This document shows positions 33,422 to 41,092 of a stretch of 64,000 bases of DNA, piece after piece. Below the pieces are notes generated by a model. That model did not search any database and was not told where the DNA came from. It saw nothing but the letters and a program-made list of their open reading frames with translations. The translations under genes and the position numbers were made by a program. Each line of letters begins with the position of its first letter. The stretch's first letter is position 1. The stretch comes from Arthrobacter sp. N199823. GTDB taxonomy: Bacteria > Actinomycetota > Actinomycetes > Actinomycetales > Micrococcaceae. The stretch lies in the NCBI RefSeq assembly GCF_002929705.1, contig NZ_PJIN01000013.1, positions 1 through 64,000 of the forward strand, given 5' to 3'.

Positions 33422-34210
33422 ATGAGTGAATCTGACGGTATTGAGGAAGCTATCGAAGGAATGTCCCGCGTCGGGATGACCGTTGCCAGCCGGCTGGGCG
33501 AACAGCTGGCCAGGGCGCGGGAAACGACCCTGCGGCGCGCTCAGGCGGCCGAGGAACAGCAAGGGCGGGAACTGCAAGCACGATTCGATGCCGAACGTGC
33601 AGGAGCGCGTGCACAGCTCGCACCTGTCATGGACAACCGATGGTGGGACACCGCCAGCGGGCGCGACATTGAACGCGTCCACGAGACAGCCACCGTGTGG
33701 AAAGATCACGACCCAGCGGCCCGCAACTCGGCCGACACAATTAAGGACCAGGTACAACGCCGGTACGGGCTGGACGTCAACAACCTGGGCGCTGACGAAA
33801 CATCCGTGGCCACCGCCTTAGCGAAAACTGAACGGGATCGGGAACAGGCCGAGGCGGAGCGCGGTAAGAGTCGGGAAGAGACGGCCCAGGTAACCCAGCT
33901 GTTGGCAGAAGCTGCCCGGGAAGACCAGGACCGTCAGAAGACTACGGCCGAAGCGAACGAACACCCCGAGGCATTGCGGGATGAGGCCGGCCTCAAGTAT
34001 GACTCGGCCGAGCGGCGCGAAGGACTGGCCGTCAGCTTGGACGGCGTTGCCGACAAGGAAGCCGTACAAGCACGGTTAAGCGCAGACCAGGACCAGGGCA
34101 CCCCGCCAAGCGCGGCCCTAGCCAAGGCCTCCGGAAAGTCCCCCAAGGCACGCAAGACGCGCGGCACCAGCGGGCCGTCGAAGCTCTTGCAAAAGGGCAT
34201 GAGCCGCTAA
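33422..34210 (+). CDS. Coiled-coil protein following the relaxase
   Basis: 262 residues, mostly alpha-helical with Glu/Arg/Ala heptads. Segments YDSAERREGLAVSLDGVADK and EAVQARLSADQDQGTPPSAA are the recognisable parts of a protein often found behind relaxases of this type in actinobacteria. The basic C-terminus (KSPKARKTRGTSGPSKLLQK) may bind DNA. AGGAGGAGG precedes the ATG 18 bases after the relaxase stop. Its role in transfer is not known. Confidence 0.75.
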   Translation: MSESDGIEEAIEGMSRVGMTVASRLGEQLARARETTLRRAQAAEEQQGRELQARFDAERAGARAQLAPVMDNRWWDTASGRDIERVHETATVWKDHDPAARNSADTIKDQVQRRYGLDVNNLGADETSVATALAKTERDREQAEAERGKSREETAQVTQLLAEAAREDQDRQKTTAEANEHPEALRDEAGLKYDSAERREGLAVSLDGVADKEAVQARLSADQDQGTPPSAALAKASGKSPKARKTRGTSGPSKLLQKGMSR

Positions 34211-34248
34211 CGATTCGAGCATGGAGAAGGGGTGGCTTACTGGTAGCC

Positions 34249-34410
34249 ACCGCTATTCAAGTGGTCTGTATTCCTGCCACCTCAGGACCCCGGCTGCGGT
34301 GTCCAGGTCCCGAGTATGCGCCACCAGAACGTCCCCGTCGCGGACGTGCGCCAAGGCGGCTGCGAGCCCTGGACGGGCCGTGGTGGCACAGGATTGCTTA
34401 TCCACGTGGA
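34249..34410 (-). pseudogene. Serine-recombinase catalytic-domain fragment
   Basis: One minus-strand frame reads ARPGLAAALAHVRDGDVLVA, close to the 'RPGLAAALA..RDGD.LVV...DRLARS' segment of serine resolvases, but the following residues (HTRDLDTAAGV) have lost the conserved DRLAR and no nucleophile region is found. About 50 codons remain. Confidence 0.4.
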
Positions 34411-34673
34411 TTTATTCGTGAGGGATGCCGAGGCGGCCAGCAGCCGCGCAAGGTCTTGTTTTGTTGTCCAGAAGCGGGTGTAATCAATATCCACGCCTGT
34501 ACCGTGCCGAAAGTTTCTTCTGTACGGGGCCATTTGGAGCGACGTTGACATAGCTTGTGGGACGGTCACGTTTCGCGAAATCTAGGCGTTGTTCATTGAG
34601 CCGGTAGGTCCCAGCGGAGCGGGTCTCGGTTCCAGAACAGGGATGCACTTGGCTGGTGTGGTAGCTGATGCAT

Positions 34674-34716
34674 CGGTGGCGTGGCTAGAACCGTTCGTTT
34701 TCTAGCCACGCCACCG
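34674..34716. terminator. Strong hairpin after the crystallin-like gene
   Basis: Perfect 17-bp stem (CGGTGGCGTGGCTAGAA and complement) with a 9-base loop, 14 bases beyond the stop of the leftward gene at 34730. A U-run is missing on that strand, so it may act with help or simply stabilise the 3' end. Confidence 0.6.
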
Positions 34717-34729
34717 AAGATTGTGGGAC

Positions 34730-35329
34730 TTATGGCGTCCAGGACAGGGAGGTTCCCTTGTCGCTAAGAACACCCAACCAAGGATTGTTGGAATATCCTC
34801 CTACATGGGCGCCTCCTTGGTTGGCGTTCTCCCAGATCTTCATATTGCATCCACTGCGGGGTTGCATGGCACTTGCCCGGTCGTTCCAGCCGATTGTTCC
34901 GAGGTTGTTGTAGTACCAGTTTTGACCGCCGCAAGAGCTGCCGGAGCCAGCCTGACCGGTGATGTAGGTGCTGCCCCCGCCGTAGTTGATGTCGTCATAG
35001 ATGTACCCGAGAATGATGGTCACGGCCATGGGTGAGACCGTGCGGGATCGAGACGCCAGAGCATCGTAGCTCGCCTTGTATTCGGCTGCGGTGGCAGCGA
35101 CAATCACGGGCGTGCCGGTCAGCTTTTCGGTTGCGCTTGCCCAGTCTGTTCCCTCGGTGTAGCAAGTTTGGCTTCCGGTCTCAATCTGGGCGACGCAAAC
35201 CTGATTGCTCGCATCGGCGCTTTCTCCCTTCTGTGTTGAGGCGCTGGCCGGGGCGATGGAGAACATCCCGATCAGCGCAGCCGCCACAACGGACACAGAC
35301 AGTTTTAGTGTTTGTTTTGAAACTTTCAT
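34730..35329 (-). CDS. Secreted beta/gamma-crystallin-like protein
   Basis: 199 residues with a signal peptide (MKVSKQTLKLSVSVVAAALI...APASA). The middle has NQVCVAQIETGSQTCYTEG; the C-terminal 80 residues (YIYDDINYGGGSTYITGQAG, then NLGTIGWNDRASAMQPRSGC and IWENANQGGAHVGGY) repeat the 'Y....G..........G..ND..SS' pattern of crystallin-fold or peptidase-inhibitor I36 proteins, probably Ca2+-binding and disulphide-bonded. GAGGGG precedes the ATG. It lies downstream of an ECF sigma/membrane protein pair and is plausibly part of its regulon. Extracellular role unknown: envelope protection or inhibition of a protease are options. Confidence 0.75.
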   Translation of the reverse strand: MKVSKQTLKLSVSVVAAALIGMFSIAPASASTQKGESADASNQVCVAQIETGSQTCYTEGTDWASATEKLTGTPVIVAATAAEYKASYDALASRSRTVSPMAVTIILGYIYDDINYGGGSTYITGQAGSGSSCGGQNWYYNNLGTIGWNDRASAMQPRSGCNMKIWENANQGGAHVGGYSNNPWLGVLSDKGTSLSWTP

Positions 35330-35396
35330 TTGAACCCCTCAGTAGTGACGTATGATGATTTTCGACACAATTAGAGGTTTCTCTAGTGGTCTGTCC

Positions 35397-35444
35397 AGTT
35401 TGGGCGCCAGCACTTTTCTTAGCGGATTAGCTGGCACCCAAACT
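35397..35444 (-). terminator. Terminator hairpin after the membrane partner gene
   Basis: Arms AGTTTGGGCGCCAGC and GCTGGCACCCAAACT pair with one G-T-type mismatch across an 18-base loop, starting 3 bases after the stop at 35448. It separates the sigma/anti-sigma pair from the secreted-protein gene, which therefore needs its own promoter. Confidence 0.6.
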
Positions 35445-35447
35445 CAA

Positions 35448-35960
35448 TTATTTGGTTGCTGCACGTAGACTGAGCTTCTGGCAAAGTTCCTCTGGGGTCA
35501 GGACCGTCCCAGCTGCACTGGTGAGTGGAAACACTGCCAAGATGTCGTTGGGTTGGAGGCATACGCCTAACGGCGGGGCCGCGGCGATTGGCTGTTGGTT
35601 GTCCGTGATGTGGACCTGCCCGAGGGTGATGTTTCCGTAGGCCCAGGCTGCTCCACAGTTGGTTATGGCGCTGGACTGGTTGAGCTCCGCTTGGCCGTCT
35701 GCTAGGGCTACGTCGGAATACTGGGATTCCGTGCTCTGGTCGCTGTAGCAGCGTGCCGTTGAATCCAGTTGAGTTTGTGTAGCTGGAATGATAATTGCAC
35801 CTGCCGTGATGCCCAGTGCCAGGGCGCCAGATCCGGCGATCAGGGTGACTTTACGCCGGTGGGCGGTCTTTGCCTGCTTGGTAATGGCCGTCTGAGTGGA
35901 ATCCCAGATCCGGTCCATATCTGCATCTGAGGGCCACTGACGGTCATATGAGTTAGACAT
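35448..35960 (-). CDS. Putative membrane anti-sigma factor
   Basis: 170 residues encoded 10 bases after the ECF sigma gene. A short cytoplasmic start (DADMDRIWDSTQTAITKQAK) is followed by one transmembrane helix (VTLIAGSGALALGITAGAII) and an extracytoplasmic domain with three to four Cys (ARCYSDQS, ITNCGAAW, GVCLQPND, EELCQKL). Size, topology and position are those of an anti-sigma factor, but the zinc HxxxCxxC motif is absent. The external Cys-rich part may sense a signal. Inference from context. Confidence 0.6.
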   Translation of the reverse strand: MSNSYDRQWPSDADMDRIWDSTQTAITKQAKTAHRRKVTLIAGSGALALGITAGAIIIPATQTQLDSTARCYSDQSTESQYSDVALADGQAELNQSSAITNCGAAWAYGNITLGQVHITDNQQPIAAAPPLGVCLQPNDILAVFPLTSAAGTVLTPEELCQKLSLRAATK

Positions 35961-35970
35961 GGTTCCTCCT

Positions 35971-36549
35971 TCAATTTTTTGCTGTGAGAAAAGTACGGAG
36001 TTTCAACTTCAGGCGGGAAAGCCTGTTGCGAACGGATGACTTCGTTATGCCCAAGCTCTGGGCGGCACTGTCGTAGCTGAATCCTTCGATGAGACAGAGC
36101 CGGAAAATTTCGCGGTCGACCTGGGACATTTTGGAAATCTCGCGATCAAGGCTCTGGATCAGTGCCGCATCGATGACCTGATCCTCAAGGGAGCGATCCC
36201 CCGCTTGGAGTTGGGGGAAATCATCGATGGAGGTGTGGTCTCGTCGCCATTCTTTCTTCTGGATATTGCGGCACTGCAACCTACACACTGTCGCAAGCCA
36301 CGGCATGAGTGACGAGTCGGCGAGAACGATCTCTTTCGACTTCTGCCACAGAACGAGAAACGTTGCTTGAACGGCATCTTCGCTGAGCTCTTTGGAGCCA
36401 AGGAACCTCAAAGCGATCCACGCCACCGCCTTGAAGTGGCGTTCATATATCTGCCGGAAGGCATCCCTGTCTCCGGACTGGACTAGGGACAGCAACGCAA
36501 TGTCAAGAGACATGTTGCGGTCGGTCTCGATATCCGTATAGTGCTCCAT
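35971..36549 (-). CDS. ECF RNA polymerase sigma factor
   Basis: 192 residues. Region 2 (LVQSGDRDAFRQIYERHFKA, VAWIALRFLGSKELSEDAVQ, FLVLWQKS) and region 4 (SQVDREIFRLCLIEGFSYDS then AAQSLGITKSSVRNRLSRLK) are both complete; regions 1.1 and 3 are absent, as in ECF factors. The ATG at 36549 (MEHYTDIETD) is preferred over a TTG at 36561 because GGGGGGAG sits before it. It heads an operon with the membrane protein at 35448-35960. No clear ECF-type promoter could be read by eye. Confidence 0.88.
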   Translation of the reverse strand: MEHYTDIETDRNMSLDIALLSLVQSGDRDAFRQIYERHFKAVAWIALRFLGSKELSEDAVQATFLVLWQKSKEIVLADSSLMPWLATVCRLQCRNIQKKEWRRDHTSIDDFPQLQAGDRSLEDQVIDAALIQSLDREISKMSQVDREIFRLCLIEGFSYDSAAQSLGITKSSVRNRLSRLKLKLRTFLTAKN

Positions 36550-36711
36550 GTCTCCCCCCAATTCCCATGCAACTGCTTCCCTTATGCCTACTTATGTCCT
36601 GTGAAACCAAAACGTCTCACAAGTGACAAATCTTTTTTTGGGGCTTGCTGGTGATGGTCTGTATTAGAGTTGCCTGCTTTCGTGTGGTTTCTGGATTCCG
36701 TCTGCGGTTGC

Positions 36712-38187
36712 CTAGTCGTGGCCTCCTGATGCGTAGCCGGACCAAGGGGAACCGGATTCTGCGGCGATTCTGGTGGTGCTGGTGTGGTGGTAGCCGAGCG
36801 CCTGGGCTAGGACGGGGGCCGGTACTTGGAGCACTAAGTGTCGTAGTGCGGAGGTTCGTCCGCGTTGGGGTGGGATGCCTTGTTTGTGCAGGAAGGCCCG
36901 GAGGGTGACCGGGTGAATGGGTTGACCGGCGCGTTGTCCGGGGAAGAGCCAGTGGGATCCGGGGTTGGTTGCGGCGTCCAGGTTGATGCGGTTCGTCAGG
37001 TAGTCCTGCAGGAGCCGGGCCACTGATTCGGGTACCGGTGTCGGAGGATCACCAAACCGGATGGTGGTGGTGTTGTAATCTGTGGTGATGTCCCCGACCG
37101 TGAGCCTGACGATGCGTGTTGCAGGCTGGGCGTAGAGCAGAACCAACAGGCCCGCTATTCTGGCATGCAGCGGGATATTCTCCTCGGCGAGAAGGCGTCG
37201 GATGGCGTTGATTCTGTGGTGTTGACTCATAGGCGCCTGACGCGCCGCTTGTCGGGAATGGATGGTCAGGACGGGCATGCGGCCCGTGTTCATGCACCAG
37301 GTCAGGAATGCGTGGGACGCCCGGCGCGTGAAATAGTTCTCGCTTTGCCAGGCGTCCAGATCGCCTTGCCGGGTGTCGTTTACGGCGGTGCCGCGGTGGT
37401 TGAGCCAGTTCAGGAACGCCAAAGCCTGGATTTGTTGCTCATGGGCTTCCCGGACTGTCGAATCGCCCAGCGGGGCTTTAGCTGCTTTGGCCCGTAGCTT
37501 GCGTAGTTGATGCCAGGTGGCGAAACGGCGCAGCAGCTTGGCATGGTCGGGATCGGCCACGGCGCCCAGATGGGTCTCCAGCCATCGTTCAAAGAGGAGG
37601 AGTTGCCTGTCTTTGAGCGGCAAGACTCCGCTTTGCATGAGCAGATCGCGTAGATAGGCAGCGCTTCTCCAATTGGGTACTTGCTGGAATGCTTCATGGG
37701 TCAAGGCAAGTCGCCCGGCGGCAATATCTCTGAGCATCGCGTGGGGCTGGGCACTCTGGATCCAGCCCAGCCCCAAGACAGGCTTCTGCATGGTCCTGAG
37801 CTGATCAAAAAGCGGGATCAGTGGCGGATGGATCCGGCCGGTTCCATCATCGAGCAGTGAGCGCAGACGGTCAGTGAGGGTGCAGCGTTCGCACAACCTT
37901 CCACCAAGTAAACGTCCCTCAAAATGACAACGATCGCAGAAGAAATCGCGGCTAATTCCTGCACAATCTCGGCAAACAGGTTGGCCAGTGCTGTCCCGGC
38001 CCGGCAATAGACGCTCCGTACCGCAGCCGGTGCAGGAACCGTAGGTGCGGCTGGCCTTATCGAGGCAGTTCCGACAGATTGGCCCATCTGACCAGTTCGC
38101 CGCCTTGGCAGCTTGCCGGCCGCAACGAGCGCAGATCCGTATATGCCACCGCTCATACTTTTCACGGCTGTCGTAGGACGGACTCAC
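36712..38187 (-). CDS. Zinc-finger tyrosine-recombinase-like protein
   Basis: 491 residues. The N-terminal 100 contain four CxxC pairs (ICARCGRQA, ICRNCLDK, CTGCGTER, CRDCAG...CDRCHFEG...LCERCTL), zinc ribbons. The C-terminal half resembles an integrase: LYAQPATRIVRLTVGDI supplies an Arg, SALRHLVLQ the second box, and ALGYHHTSTTRIAAESG then WSGYASG the His and possible Tyr. The first His of HxxR is missing, so activity may be altered. Third gene of a trio with an XRE regulator and a classical tyrosine recombinase; the start overlaps the XRE stop by 4 bases. Such trios are common in actinobacterial mobile DNA. Confidence 0.75.
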   Translation of the reverse strand: MSPSYDSREKYERWHIRICARCGRQAAKAANWSDGPICRNCLDKASRTYGSCTGCGTERLLPGRDSTGQPVCRDCAGISRDFFCDRCHFEGRLLGGRLCERCTLTDRLRSLLDDGTGRIHPPLIPLFDQLRTMQKPVLGLGWIQSAQPHAMLRDIAAGRLALTHEAFQQVPNWRSAAYLRDLLMQSGVLPLKDRQLLLFERWLETHLGAVADPDHAKLLRRFATWHQLRKLRAKAAKAPLGDSTVREAHEQQIQALAFLNWLNHRGTAVNDTRQGDLDAWQSENYFTRRASHAFLTWCMNTGRMPVLTIHSRQAARQAPMSQHHRINAIRRLLAEENIPLHARIAGLLVLLYAQPATRIVRLTVGDITTDYNTTTIRFGDPPTPVPESVARLLQDYLTNRINLDAATNPGSHWLFPGQRAGQPIHPVTLRAFLHKQGIPPQRGRTSALRHLVLQVPAPVLAQALGYHHTSTTRIAAESGSPWSGYASGGHD

Positions 38188-38516
38188 CGTGCGGGGGTGA
38201 TCCGGGCACGCTTGGGCCGGATAGTGGCCGCGAGATCCACGACCTCGGCACCACCGGTGGCCGTGCGGCGTGGAGCCACGGCCTCTGCCCGGGTGGCGAT
38301 CAGCTCGGCAGGGGTCACATCCAGGATGTCGCAGAGCGCGGCAAGAACTGGCAGAGAAAGCCGCTCCGGGACCTGAGTAACCAGCCGCCAGACCTGCACC
38401 GAGGACAGCTCAATGCCGCGCTGAAGCAGTAGCGGGGACAGGTCGGTGGCGTTGAAAATCCCCCGGGTGGCCATGACTTCCCGCAGCCTCCATTGGTAAC
38501 TTACCTGGCGTTTCAT
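38184..38516 (-). CDS. XRE-family regulator within the recombinase trio
   Basis: 110 residues starting MKRQVSYQWRLREVMATRGI; helix-turn-helix segments NATDLSPLLLQRGIELSSVQ and VWRLVTQVPERLSLPVLAAL match the Cro/XRE domain, followed by CDILDVTPAELIATRAEAV. The ATG overlaps the stop of the upstream recombinase (TGATG) and the gene's own stop overlaps the zinc-finger gene (ATGA), so all three are coupled. It may control the recombinases or help DNA binding. Confidence 0.8.
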   Translation of the reverse strand: MKRQVSYQWRLREVMATRGIFNATDLSPLLLQRGIELSSVQVWRLVTQVPERLSLPVLAALCDILDVTPAELIATRAEAVAPRRTATGGAEVVDLAATIRPKRARITPAR

Positions 38517-39634
38517 CAAAGTTTCCTTTCCAGCTGCAAGGCAGCAGCAAGCGTGGTGTCCAGGGCACGGCGGAGTGTTCTGGTGCGGAAGTCTGAAGAG
38601 ACACACGTGTAGATCGAGGTCGTGGAAGCGTGTTCGTGTCCTACTTGTTCCTGAACGAACCTCGCATCCCAGCCGTCCTCGATCAGGTGCGTGACGTAGG
38701 AGCGCCGAAAGGAATGAAAATCCAGACCCTTATCCAGACCGAGACTGTCCCGATAGGTCCCGAAACGGGTATTCATCTGGGTAAATCCCACACGCGGGGA
38801 ACGTTCCGAAGGCCACAGCGCCCCGGAACCAGCCGTGGAGAACAAGGGACGGACCTCTTCAGTCCACTGCTGCAAAATCTCCGCCGACCAATTAAAGACC
38901 GTCAACACACTGCGGCGCTTGGGCGCAGAGCCCTTCATGGCCTTGCCATGAAGGACATAGAGAACGCCGTAGTCCCCAAACTCCGACCCTTGGGGATTGC
39001 GGCCAAAATCCACAACATCCAGCATCCTCGCCTCGTTGCGGCGCAGCCCGAAAGCATAAGCCGTCTTGAAGAGCATCGCATCACGGAAAGCCGGCAACCA
39101 ACCCTTGCGTCCACGCCCGCGCACCCGCACAACCTGTTCATCGGCATAATCGAAGAACGCCTGCAACTCATCACGCGTGAAGGCACGCTTCACCGGGCCA
39201 GATTCGGCCTCCTGAACATGCACGGCCGCGTTCCACTCGTGGATCACCTGTATCGGGTGGGTGCCGAAGCGATCCTGGCAAATGGTCGCCCAGCCATAGC
39301 CCGGGTCGGTCACAAACCCGCAAAAGGAACGGATGGTCCCCTGGTAGGTCCGCAATGTGGAGTGGTGCAGATTCCGGACCGACCGCAAATCACCCATCCA
39401 CTCATCCACCATCAGCGGCGTCCAGGCCCACGGGAAAGCGTCGGCATGTAGGGCGAATGCTCGCACCGCCTTCTCACGACCCTCGATCGTGGAGAATGCC
39501 AAGTTGCGGGCCAACTGCTGGTTGCGCCAACCATCCAACATGGCCGTGAAGACCTGTTCCTCCGGCCGCAGCAAGGGCAGATCACCGATCAGATGCAGAC
39601 TCGGTGCCCCAGGTGCAAAGCTATTCCCGACCAT
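38516..39634 (-). CDS. Tyrosine site-specific recombinase/integrase
   Basis: About 372 residues. N-terminal SAM-like core-binding domain (FTAMLDGWRNQQLARNLAFS) and catalytic domain with all key residues: Arg in FGLRRNEARML, HSFRRSYVTHL (HxxR), and GHEHASTTSIYT (His and Tyr). The ATG at 39634 is preceded by GGAGGGGGTG; a start at 39655 is less good. It leads the trio at 36712-39634. Two small palindromes and a hairpin lie directly upstream and may be operator or recombination sites. Confidence 0.88.
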   Translation of the reverse strand: MVGNSFAPGAPSLHLIGDLPLLRPEEQVFTAMLDGWRNQQLARNLAFSTIEGREKAVRAFALHADAFPWAWTPLMVDEWMGDLRSVRNLHHSTLRTYQGTIRSFCGFVTDPGYGWATICQDRFGTHPIQVIHEWNAAVHVQEAESGPVKRAFTRDELQAFFDYADEQVVRVRGRGRKGWLPAFRDAMLFKTAYAFGLRRNEARMLDVVDFGRNPQGSEFGDYGVLYVLHGKAMKGSAPKRRSVLTVFNWSAEILQQWTEEVRPLFSTAGSGALWPSERSPRVGFTQMNTRFGTYRDSLGLDKGLDFHSFRRSYVTHLIEDGWDARFVQEQVGHEHASTTSIYTCVSSDFRTRTLRRALDTTLAAALQLERKL

Positions 39635-39663
39635 CCAAAAACACCCCCTCCACATCTTGCATT

Positions 39664-39695
39664 AGATGAATATATCTTTCATCAGATGCAATCTG
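39664..39695. promoter_or_regulatory. Two small palindromes upstream of the recombinase trio
   Basis: GATGAATATATCTTTCATC (arms of six) and TCAGATGCAATCTGA (perfect six-base arms, three-base centre) lie next to each other about 30-60 bases before the recombinase start, in AT-rich DNA. Likely promoter/operator, possibly for the XRE protein encoded in the operon. Confidence 0.45.
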
Positions 39696-39704
39696 ATTGC
39701 AAGG

Positions 39705-39734
39705 GTGCAGGTCAGGAAGCTTTCTGACCTGCAC
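39705..39734. repeat. Inverted repeat GTGCAGGTCAG / CTGACCTGCAC
   Basis: Perfect 11-bp arms around GAAGCTTT. The half-site CTGACCTGCA occurs again about 55 bp to the right. Position next to a tyrosine-recombinase operon suggests a core recombination site, but a terminator for something to the right is possible. Confidence 0.5.
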
Positions 39735-40104
39735 GGAGACAAGGTAGAGAAAAATATCCAAGTGGAGTCCAGAGACGGATTAGGGCCCTGACCTGCATAA
39801 ATGGCGACGATCCTCGGACTAATTTAACTAACCTCAATAGAGTATTGGATGAAATAGCGGCCATAATGTGAAAAAGTGAAATATCCGACGTTAGGACTCG
39901 GCTCTCCTGAAGGTGCCGCCAGTGGCAATCCGTTCAGTTTGTAGATCTGGTGCAGCCCTTTGCAGGCATTGTGTATCACATAGGCCGGTGACCGTTACAT
40001 TGGCGCGTACACGGGAAGCGTTACATCGTAGGCCGCGCAGTTCTGTGGTTCCGTAAAGCGTGGTTGGAGTGTCTCGCGAACGATCGTTGACGGACGTACC
40101 TAGG

Positions 40105-40135
40105 CTTAGCGTCGAATATTCAACGAATTCACAAG
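40105..40135. repeat. 31-bp repeat, copy 1 (remnant of a gene 3' end)
   Basis: CTTAGCGTCGAATATTCAAC then GAATTCACAAG; differs at 2 of 31 positions from 41062-41092. In copy 2 these bases encode the last residues (WLVNSSNIRR) and stop of a membrane protein; here the minus strand would read LVNSLNIRR and stop without a gene in front. Confidence 0.7.
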
Positions 40136-40204
40136 GTTCCCCTTCATACACCCATGCGCGGGGAGAAACCAAGCGAAGCTCTTAGGCACAAACCATAGGC
40201 GCGG

Positions 40205-40321
40205 TCAGGAACGCCGCCGGGAAGCCTGCCGCCGCAGGGTCCGAAGCTCTTGTTCCGCATCTCGATAGGCCACTAAGAGCATATCGACATGCGAAACAAG
40301 CTCCAGCATTGTCGAACTCAC
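40205..40321 (-). CDS. Possible 38-residue protein
   Basis: Minus-strand frame from GTG at 40321: SSTMLELVSHVDMLLVAYRD then AEQELRTLRRQASRRRS. One amphipathic helix with a basic end and sensible codons. No good ribosome binding site, so the call is weak; it could also be the tail of a lost gene. Confidence 0.3.
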   Translation of the reverse strand: MSSTMLELVSHVDMLLVAYRDAEQELRTLRRQASRRRS

Positions 40322-40370
40322 CAGGAACAATATTTTTTGCGATCACTGCCCCTTGAGGACGCGGTTCGTC

Positions 40371-40928
40371 CTACTTGAGCTTGTAGCTCGTCTTGCCGAG
40401 TTCGGTCATACCCATATCGATTGATGCAACGAGATCCACAGGAGTTTCTTCGTCGTCAAGTTCATAGGCGATCGCATTTTCAACGGTTCCGTCCTTCTTG
40501 ATCTTCTCCGTCTGGCTCTCCAGGAAGCTGTCATCGGGAAGAGCCCCAACCTCAAGCTTGTTTTCAGCATTAGGGTTGTTGTCTTGGTACGCCGTGAGGT
40601 TGAACAAGAAATTCATCGGACTGACATCCTTTGCACTCAGGTTCGTGGTCTTGTACCAGAACGCAATGACGGGCTTCTTGCCATACTCATTACCCTCCGC
40701 GCCTACCGCGATGACCTTGTGGTCGGTGATTTCAATCTTCAGTTCCGCAGTGGTGAGTACGCCGTCCTTGAATGACGAGTCGCTTTTCGGTGCCGTAGTC
40801 GAAGCAGCACTCGTCTCACTCGAGGAGCTCTTTGCATCAGATCCCTTGCTTTCGGCCGCCGGTCCGGCGCACCCGCTGAGCACGAGAGCAATCGATGCGG
40901 CCGCAATCAGTACTAAAGACTTCTTCAT
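40371..40928 (-). CDS. DUF5067-like lipoprotein
   Basis: 185 residues. Lipoprotein signal MKKSLVLIAAASIALVLSGC with lipobox LSGC, a Ser-rich linker, then a domain with KIEITDHKVI, GKKPVIAFWYKTTNLSAKDV and NFLFNLTAYQDNNPNAE, typical of DUF5067 immunoglobulin-like extracellular proteins. ATG at 40928 is chosen because it places the signal peptide at the N-terminus. Surface-exposed; function unknown. Single gene following the membrane protein at 41063-41596 after about 130 bp. Confidence 0.75.
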   Translation of the reverse strand: MKKSLVLIAAASIALVLSGCAGPAAESKGSDAKSSSSETSAASTTAPKSDSSFKDGVLTTAELKIEITDHKVIAVGAEGNEYGKKPVIAFWYKTTNLSAKDVSPMNFLFNLTAYQDNNPNAENKLEVGALPDDSFLESQTEKIKKDGTVENAIAYELDDEETPVDLVASIDMGMTELGKTSYKLK

Positions 40929-41061
40929 CTGGATCCTTATCCCCCAAGCTTGCCAACGCAAGCAAAAAATTAACCACCAGTAGCCTACCGGCTCAATTCC
41001 CAAATCCGGGCTTGCTTTAGTAATAGACGAACTATCGTTACCGAACGCCTACCTCACACGC

Positions 41062-41092
41062 CTTAGCGTCGGATATTCGACGAATTCACAAG
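41062..41092. repeat. 31-bp repeat, copy 2 (3' end of membrane-protein gene)
   Basis: CTTAGCGTCGGATATTCGAC then GAATTCACAAG; overlaps the last codons and stop of the gene at 41063-41596. Similarity to copy 1 ends abruptly at both sides. Confidence 0.7.

Larger units (their letters stand above)
34211..34729. other. Gene-poor stretch with decayed sequence and a hairpin
   Basis: No intact gene. The left third contains a resolvase-like fragment on the minus strand, the middle encodes on the minus strand a frame with GTGVDIDYTRFWTTKQDLAR that looks like the tail of a lost gene, and the right end holds a strong hairpin. It separates the mob operon from the ECF-sigma group. Confidence 0.4.
39656..40370. 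other. 715-bp stretch upstream of the recombinase trio
   Basis: No long gene that I trust. It contains palindromes at 39664-39695, a hairpin at 39705-39734 with a further CTGACCTGCAT copy near 39788, a 31-bp sequence shared with the 3' end of the membrane-protein gene at 41063 (here at 40105-40135), and one possible 38-codon gene at 40205-40321. Confidence 0.45.

Noticed and set aside
40105-40135. Similarity of CTTAGCGT to the inner edge of the Tn3 ends (CTTAGCGTGAATTT)
   Set aside because: Only eight bases match and nothing like the remaining 30 bp follows.
39891-40172. 93-codon open frame on the minus strand
   Set aside because: Odd residue composition, no ribosome binding site, and its DNA contains the 31-bp repeat that belongs to another reading frame.
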